Shown here: piece after piece, positions 59,785 through 64,000 of the stretch
How the letters are laid out: each line of letters opens with the position of its first letter
How positions within the stretch are numbered: the first letter of the stretch is position 1
Assembly: GCF_030063415.1 (NCBI RefSeq)
Contig: NZ_JASITA010000010.1
Coordinates: 148,366-212,365, forward strand
Direction: 5' to 3'
Origin: Streptomyces sp. H27-C3
Lineage (GTDB): Bacteria > Actinomycetota > Actinomycetes > Streptomycetales > Streptomycetaceae
Length of the DNA: 64,000 nucleotides
The notes under the pieces: model-generated
The model's input: only the letters and a program-made list of their open reading frames with translations
What the model was told of the DNA's origin: nothing
The model's database searches: none
Program-made: the position numbers and the translations under genes

Positions 59785-60258
59785 GCCACGCTCGTTGCCG
59801 GGCGGTGCGGCGGCGTGAGCGGCCCTCGAGAAGGCGAGCAATCCTGCCAGAAGATCAGCGCGTTCAGTCGGCGCCATATGCTGGAGAACGTCGCCGAAGG
59901 CCGCGTAGCGGCGTGCGAACACCGCGTCGATCAAGTCGTGGCCCGCGGGGGTAAGGACCAGCCCGATCTCCCGCCGACTGGTGCGGGCCGGTTGCCGGCG
60001 CAACAGACCGGCCGCCTCCAGCCGGTCACAGAGCCTGCTGACAGCGGGCGGGGCCGTACCGACTTGCTCGGCCAGCCCGGTGAGGTTGATGCCCGGGTTC
60101 CGGCGAGCGATCAGCAGCGCCTCCAGCTGGAGCGCCGGCAGACGTGGGGACGAGACGCGCGAGGAGTGCGTCCAGGCGGCCGCCACGGCTTCAGCAGCTT
60201 CGGCCACTGGGACGGCGAAATCGGTCAGGGGGTGGTCTGTTGGTCCCTCGCGGTCCAT
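59782..60258 (-). CDS. MarR-family regulator B
   Basis: A 158-residue winged-helix regulator, paralogous to the one at 59030: AVSRLCDRLEAAGLLRR and TSRREIGLVLTPAGHDL align with the same segments there. I chose ATG 60258 (GGGAG about nine bases upstream); a longer frame to 60360 would add an atypical Arg/Pro-rich lead. The stop codon is shared with the type A MITE-like element. Confidence 0.84.
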   Translation of the reverse strand: MDREGPTDHPLTDFAVPVAEAAEAVAAAWTHSSRVSSPRLPALQLEALLIARRNPGINLTGLAEQVGTAPPAVSRLCDRLEAAGLLRRQPARTSRREIGLVLTPAGHDLIDAVFARRYAAFGDVLQHMAPTERADLLAGLLAFSRAAHAAAPPGNERG

Positions 60259-60401
60259 ACGGCCGTCACTCCCATGAACTCTTGCACCCCGGGCAGGAGG
60301 CCCCCTCGAAGGGCCCGGCACTCTCGCCCTCTCGGGACTATCGCTGCCAAGGGTTGTCAATGGCTGAGGTCGCGAGCGAATCGCCGTGGGGTGCGGCCGA
60401 T

Positions 60402-61298
60402 TCAGGCATCGGTGAGCATGCCGGTACGGAGTTTGGCCAGGACCCGCTTGAGTAGTCGGGACACCTGCATTTGGGAAATGCCGAGTGCGTCGCCGATCTG
60501 TACCTGAGTCATCTCGCTGCCGAAGCGCATCTCGACGATCTTTCGTTCCCGGTCGTCGAGGCGGTCGAGCAGTGGTGCCAGGGTGTGCAGATCTTCTGCG
60601 AATTCCATCGCGGCGTCGGGTTCGCCGAGGACATCCACCAGAGCGCGGATGTGGCGCGACTGGCCATCCTCGCCACCGTCGTTGGGCATGTCCAAGGAGC
60701 CGGCGACATACCCGTTGGAGGCGACCAGGCCCTCGATGATTTCTTCCTCGCTCAGCTCAAGATACCCGGCGAGCTCCTGGATCGTGGGCTCTCTTTCCAG
60801 GCGAACGGCGAGCTCCTCCCTGGCCCGGGTGAGCGTGGTCCGCAGTTCCTGAAGTCGCCGCGGCACGTGAACGGCCCAGCTGGTGTCACGGAAGAACCGC
60901 TTGATCTCGCCGACGACATAGGGAATGGCGAAGGTGGCGAACTCGACCTCGCGAGAGAGATCGAAGCGGTCGATGGCCTTGATGAGACCGATGGTGCCGA
61001 CCTGGAGGACATCGTCCATCTCGCCGTGGCTCCAGTTTCGGAACCGGCGCGCGGCGAACTGGACCAGCGAGAGGTTCATTTCGATGAGGGTGTTCCGCAC
61101 GTACTGAAACTCGGGCGTTCCCTCTTCGAGAATCCGCAGCCGGGCGAAAAACAACTTCGACATGTCCCGCGCGTCTCTCGGGGCGACCCTTCCCGCGTCC
61201 TCGATCCACGGCAAATCACCAACACGGCCCGGAGTGTCCATGGGTGTTGCGGGGGCCTTCGTGTGGGGCACGTCGCCTCCTGCGGATATCGCCGTCAT
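60402..61298 (-). CDS. SigB/SigF-type RNA polymerase sigma factor
   Basis: A 298-residue group 3 sigma factor. Region 2 includes DDVLQVGTIGLIKAIDRFDLSREVEFATFAIPYVVGEIKRFFRD, region 3 AREELAVRLEREPTIQELAGYL and region 4 MTQVQIGDALGISQMQVSRLLKRVLAKLR. Such sigma factors control stress or development and are held by HATPase anti-sigma proteins; no dedicated anti-sigma gene adjoins. The start ATG 61298 has GAAGG seven bases upstream. A basic, low-complexity N-terminal region of about 45 residues precedes region 1.2/2. Confidence 0.9.
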   Translation of the reverse strand: MTAISAGGDVPHTKAPATPMDTPGRVGDLPWIEDAGRVAPRDARDMSKLFFARLRILEEGTPEFQYVRNTLIEMNLSLVQFAARRFRNWSHGEMDDVLQVGTIGLIKAIDRFDLSREVEFATFAIPYVVGEIKRFFRDTSWAVHVPRRLQELRTTLTRAREELAVRLEREPTIQELAGYLELSEEEIIEGLVASNGYVAGSLDMPNDGGEDGQSRHIRALVDVLGEPDAAMEFAEDLHTLAPLLDRLDDRERKIVEMRFGSEMTQVQIGDALGISQMQVSRLLKRVLAKLRTGMLTDA

Positions 61299-61692
61299 GT
61301 CGTTGCCTTCTCTCCAGTATGCGGAATGCGGCCCCGTCCCGGAAGGCGGTGAGCCGTTCCGGCACCAGGGCCCCGCCGAGTCCGAGCCGCCCTGATGGGG
61401 CACGCGAAGGAGGCAATCTCCCAGCGGGCGTCGAACGGGCTGCGGAGACGACCACCGGTGCGAGTCGCTCGCGACACCCCTCAGGATCTGCAGGTACATA
61501 TGCAGAGTAGCAACTGTTGCCACATAGCAACATGGGGGCGATGGGTCTGCGTGTCGGGAGTGGGCCCTCGGTGACTATATGTCGGGTGCATGTCATGCGT
61601 AGGGTGCGTCGCGACGAGGATCCCCGCCGGCAGGGTCTGCGGATGGGGTGCGGTGTGCGGAGCGGCGGCAGTGGCTGCCGCTCCTGGCGCGC
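61299..61692. promoter_or_regulatory. Sigma-factor upstream region with overlapping palindromes
   Basis: There is no gene in these 394 bp. At 61510-61531 GCAAC-T-GTTGC (11-bp palindrome) is followed after six bases by another GCAAC, so GTTGC at 61516-61520 can pair with either neighbour. The site is in an A/T-rich segment (CATATGCAGAGTAGC) about 210 bp from the start codon. It may be an operator or promoter region for the sigma gene. Confidence 0.45.
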
Positions 61693-62313
61693 CTACTCGA
61701 ACCGCGTGATGTCGCCCGCTCCTCGGCGTACGATCTGGAGCTCGCCGTCGGAGAAGTCGATGACCGTGGTCGGCTCGGTGCCGCAGTCGCCCGAGTCGAC
61801 CACGACGTCCACCACGTGGTCGAGCCGCTCCTTGATCTCCCAGCCCTGGGTCATGGGCTCTTCCTCGCCGGGCAGGAGCAGCGTGCTGGAGAGCAGCGGC
61901 TCACCGAGTTCGGCGAGCAGGGCCTGAGCGACGACATGATCGGGAATCCGGACGCCGACCGTCTTCTTCTTCGGGTGCAGCAGCTGGCGAGGCACCTCCT
62001 TCGTCGCGGGGAGGATGAAGGTGTAGCTGCCGGGCGTCGCTGCCTTGATCGCGCGGAACACATCGTTGTCGATGTGCACGAACTGACCCAGCTGCGCGAA
62101 ATTCTGGCACACGAGGGTGAAGTGGTGACGGTCGTCGAGGTTCCGGATGGACCGGATCCGGCTGATGCCGTCACGGCTGCCCAGCTGGCATCCGAGTGCG
62201 TAACAGGAGTCCGTCGGGTACGCGACGAGCGCGCCCGACCGGATGCTGTCGGCCACACTGCTGATCGTGCGTCGCTGGGGATTTTCGGGGTGCACGTCGA
62301 AATACTTCGCCAT
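61693..62313 (-). CDS. YrdC/YciO-family protein (threonylcarbamoyl-AMP synthase-like)
   Basis: A 206-residue protein of the Sua5/YciO/YrdC fold. It contains YPTDSCYALGC near residues 32-42, the conserved KKKTVGVRIPDH near 115-126 and GEPLLSSTLLLPGE. The length and opening KYFDVHPENPQ fit YciO better than the essential TsaC, which the chromosome probably encodes elsewhere. The role may be tRNA threonylcarbamoylation-related or unknown. Confidence 0.83.
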   Translation of the reverse strand: MAKYFDVHPENPQRRTISSVADSIRSGALVAYPTDSCYALGCQLGSRDGISRIRSIRNLDDRHHFTLVCQNFAQLGQFVHIDNDVFRAIKAATPGSYTFILPATKEVPRQLLHPKKKTVGVRIPDHVVAQALLAELGEPLLSSTLLLPGEEEPMTQGWEIKERLDHVVDVVVDSGDCGTEPTTVIDFSDGELQIVRRGAGDITRFE

Positions 62314-62850
62314 TCGCCGAGTCTAAGTGATCAGGGCGGCCGAGCTGAGGTGGCTCAAGGGCCGGCAACGGCCGTGTGGGACGGGGAGCGAGTAGCAAGC
62401 AGGGGCCGGTGGCGATGGGCGCGCGAGGCTCCCTCGGCGGGTACCGGCCGGGTGGCCGGGCGAGCCGTTCCTCGCGGTCGTACGCCCCGGTGCCACCGGT
62501 TCTCCAGCGACGGGAGCGCATCAGGGCAATGGGATGAGTCGGCCCGTACCGGCAGCAGTGACCGACAGTGAGAGGTTCGAGCCGAAGCCGGACCTCAAGA
62601 CTCCCGCCACGGGCAGGAGTTGTCCGCCGTTCCGCGAGTCGCACTCTCGAGCGGCGCCGCTCGGCGCTCCATGCCGTTGCCCAACTGGATCAGCCGGCGT
62701 CCGTCCTGTTGAACCGGTGGTCCACGATCGTGACGGCGTGCTGCGCTCGGGCCTCTCGTCTCCACGCGGGCACAGTCTCGCAGCGCTGTTCGCTCAGGTG
62801 GTTGGTTTCCGGTCATGGGGGCTTGGGTGGGGCCGGTTTTCGCCTATTAC

Positions 62851-63017
62851 TTACGACCTCGGGGGCAATGGCGCGCGGGCTCCCGGCGTCATGCGACTCC
62901 GCCTCCGGCGTTGTCGTCGGTCGACGACGCTCCGCGTCGCCTCCCTCCTCCGCCTTGGACGCGAAGCCGCATGACGCCACTCGCTGATCCACGCTCTATT
63001 ACCCCCGAGGTCGTTAG
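62851..63017 (-). mobile_element. MITE-like element, type B, full length
   Basis: The element at 62854-63014 (161 bp) has terminal repeats CGACCTCGGGGGCAAT (62854-62869) and the complement at 62999-63014 with one change (15 of 16). TTA duplications flank it (62851-62853, 63015-63017). The core at 62896-62960, read on the minus strand, matches type C and has hairpin CGACGC-GGA-GCGTCG. No open frame is present. Confidence 0.82.
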
Positions 63018-63054
63018 GTTGAGGACCCCGCAGTGAGACGCTGACCAGGTATTG

Positions 63055-63070
63055 TAAGGGTTACCTTACT
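63055..63070. promoter_or_regulatory. Palindrome resembling part of an iron box
   Basis: GTAAGGGTTACCTTAC is a 16-bp site with perfect 6-bp arms GTAAGG/CCTTAC. Its inner AGG-N4-CCT matches the core of DmdR/IdeR iron boxes, but the full 19-bp consensus is not met. It is 257 bp upstream of the nitrobindin gene. Confidence 0.3.
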
Positions 63071-63327
63071 TGAGCCTCCGGATGTTCCCCGCCCGGGGCA
63101 CCCGCTCGGTACGCGCTGCCGGCGATCTGCGGGGGTGCGAGCGTGGAACCGGTCCGCGCCCGGACCCGGCTCAATGACGGTCGCTGTCTCGGTGGTTTGG
63201 GTGACGGCAGCCTGTGGGGTGTGGTCTCCGCAGTCACCCGCCGGCGCATCGTGCGCCGCCCGGCGTCGGCGGATCGACCCCCTAGGCTGCCCCCAGCACC
63301 GACAGCCTCGATCCAGGAGCGCGCATC

Positions 63328-63876
63328 ATGTTCGACCCCGTCCAGAAGCACCCGTATCCCGACGCTCTTCGAGCGGACGAAGCGCCTGTGCCGCACGCAC
63401 TGCTCGCACCGGTGACCGGATTCCTGGGCACCTGGGTCGGCCGGGGACGCGGCAAGTACCCGACGCTGACCGAGGAATTCACGTATGCGCAGGAGGTCAC
63501 CTTCAGCCACGACGGGCGGCCCTTCCTCCACTACGAGGCGCGCGCCTGGCTGCTCGACGCCGACGGCTCCCCGCTGCGGCCGTCGGCCCGGGAGAGCGGC
63601 TGGTGGCGGGTGCAGCCCGATGGGCATGTGGAGGCACTGATCACCCAGCCCACCGGTATCGCGGAGATCTCCATCGGCCGGGCGGGCGACGGTGAGGTCG
63701 ACCTCACCACCCGTCAGGTCGCTCTCACTCCCACCGCGAAGGAGGTCAACGCCACCCGACGCCGCTACACCCTGACGGATGAGGACACGATCAACTTCGT
63801 GCACGACCTCGCGGCGGTCGGTCAGCCACTGCAACACCACCTTTCCGCGCAGCTTCGACGCGAGGGCAGGAGCTAA
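63328..63876 (+). CDS. Nitrobindin-like heme protein (FABP family, peroxynitrite isomerase)
   Basis: A 182-residue beta-barrel protein of the THAP4/nitrobindin type. [14 protein letters not shown] near residues 34-47 is the family opening. The C-terminal helix [20 protein letters not shown] holds the proximal heme His candidate. Relatives bind ferric heme and isomerise peroxynitrite to nitrate. The start is ATG 63328 with GGAGCG upstream. The TAA stop is the insertion site of a type C MITE-like element. Confidence 0.85.
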   Translation: MFDPVQKHPYPDALRADEAPVPHALLAPVTGFLGTWVGRGRGKYPTLTEEFTYAQEVTFSHDGRPFLHYEARAWLLDADGSPLRPSARESGWWRVQPDGHVEALITQPTGIAEISIGRAGDGEVDLTTRQVALTPTAKEVNATRRRYTLTDEDTINFVHDLAAVGQPLQHHLSAQLRREGRS

Positions 63877-64000
63877 CGACCTCACCCGCGATTGACAGTG
63901 GGAGAAGGAGCGACGTCTGGGGCCTTCGAATCCAAGGCGGAGGAGGGAGTGATGGCGGAGCCATCGCGACTGACGACAACGCCGGAGGCGGAGGTCCCAG
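63874..64000 (+). mobile_element. MITE-like element, type C copy 2, in the nitrobindin stop codon (cut by window end)
   Basis: From 63877 the sequence repeats 23399 onwards almost exactly through the window end (124 bp with one substitution and one small insertion). The left TAA (63874-63876) is the nitrobindin stop codon. Core hairpin GATGGC-GGA-GCCATC is at 63951-63965. The right end and second duplication lie outside the window. Confidence 0.85.

Larger units (their letters stand above)
62314..63327. other. Long gene-free stretch holding a MITE-like element
   Basis: About 1 kb without a gene I can support. It contains the full type B MITE-like element (62851-63017) and the palindrome at 63055-63070. 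The stretch 62320-62850 has no coding signal and no repeat that I recognise. Confidence 0.5.

Noticed and set aside
63055..63070. Full iron box
   Set aside because: Only the inner half matches; the outer TTAGGTTAG arms are missing, so it is listed as resembling one only.
1..64000. CRISPR arrays, tRNA/rRNA genes, riboswitches, complete insertion sequences, biosynthetic clusters, phage genes
   Set aside because: None found by reading both strands; no spaced identical direct repeats, no cloverleaf sequences, no transposase or integrase and no PKS/NRPS domains.

Overview
The window is high-GC actinobacterial chromosome, almost certainly Streptomyces. Third codon positions are strongly G/C, there are many GTG starts, and the content fits the genus: WhiB-like protein, SpoIIE-type phosphatases with fused sensor domains, HATPase anti-sigma-like proteins, a SigB/SigF-type sigma factor, a tandem-fused IclR regulator beside pobA, and a family 84 glycoside hydrolase. 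No rRNA, tRNA, CRISPR array, complete insertion sequence or biosynthetic cluster was found.

Layout. 0-3.7 kb: end of an unknown gene, then an MFS exporter/hydrolase pair divergent from a LacI regulator. 3.7-7.9 kb: 4-hydroxybenzoate catabolism (tandem IclR PobR-like regulator, thiolase, PobA). 8.3-10.3 kb: thioredoxin under a SigR-type promoter, divergent from a flavin disulfide oxidoreductase. 10.6-12.6 kb: gene debris (interrupted HATPase, N-terminal shred of a family 2 encapsulin shell, C-terminal shred of an adenosine deaminase) around one intact TPR gene. 12.9-17.4 kb: HATPase protein, flavin-reductase-like protein, phosphoketolase, WhiB-like protein, with a DevR/OsdR-like palindrome. 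17.7-21.2 kb: osmoprotectant ABC transporter with its ATPase on the opposite strand. 21.3-25.4 kb: S33 peptidase, PIG-L deacetylase, enoyl-CoA hydratase, SDR. 25.5-32.4 kb: secreted GH84 hexosaminidase, XRE-cupin regulator, quinone reductase plus paired acyl-CoA dehydrogenases. 32.5-37.8 kb: NikABCDE-like ABC importer with a Nur-box-like palindrome. 37.9-41.6 kb: GDPD-like secreted protein, small membrane protein, kinase debris, secreted propeller-like protein, DUF779 protein. 41.8-47.1 kb: two large SpoIIE-type phosphatases. 47.2-50.9 kb: DHA2 drug exporter, a chimeric pseudogene, a PLP aminotransferase. 51.0-55.9 kb: DUF4331 protein, TPR protein and a histidine-rich NicO nickel/cobalt transporter. 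55.9-64 kb: alpha-lytic-type protease, a third PP2C-like protein, two convergent MarR paralogues, sigma factor, YrdC/YciO-like protein, nitrobindin.

The most unusual content is a set of five short MITE-like elements (23.4, 57.5, 59.6, 62.9 and 63.9 kb). They have terminal inverted repeats and two- or three-base target duplications (TA, TAA or TTA). Three sit exactly in gene stop codons, so the upstream protein is unchanged. Elements with different ends share an internal core whose hairpin keeps a GGA loop while the stem bases co-vary, suggesting a structured RNA or DNA module.

How genes work together: nickel uptake (nik cluster) and the NicO operon suggest two-way nickel/cobalt handling. pobA and the thiolase supply the beta-ketoadipate pathway. 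The SpoIIE phosphatases, HATPase proteins and sigma factor are typical partner-switching components, although no anti-anti-sigma gene lies here.
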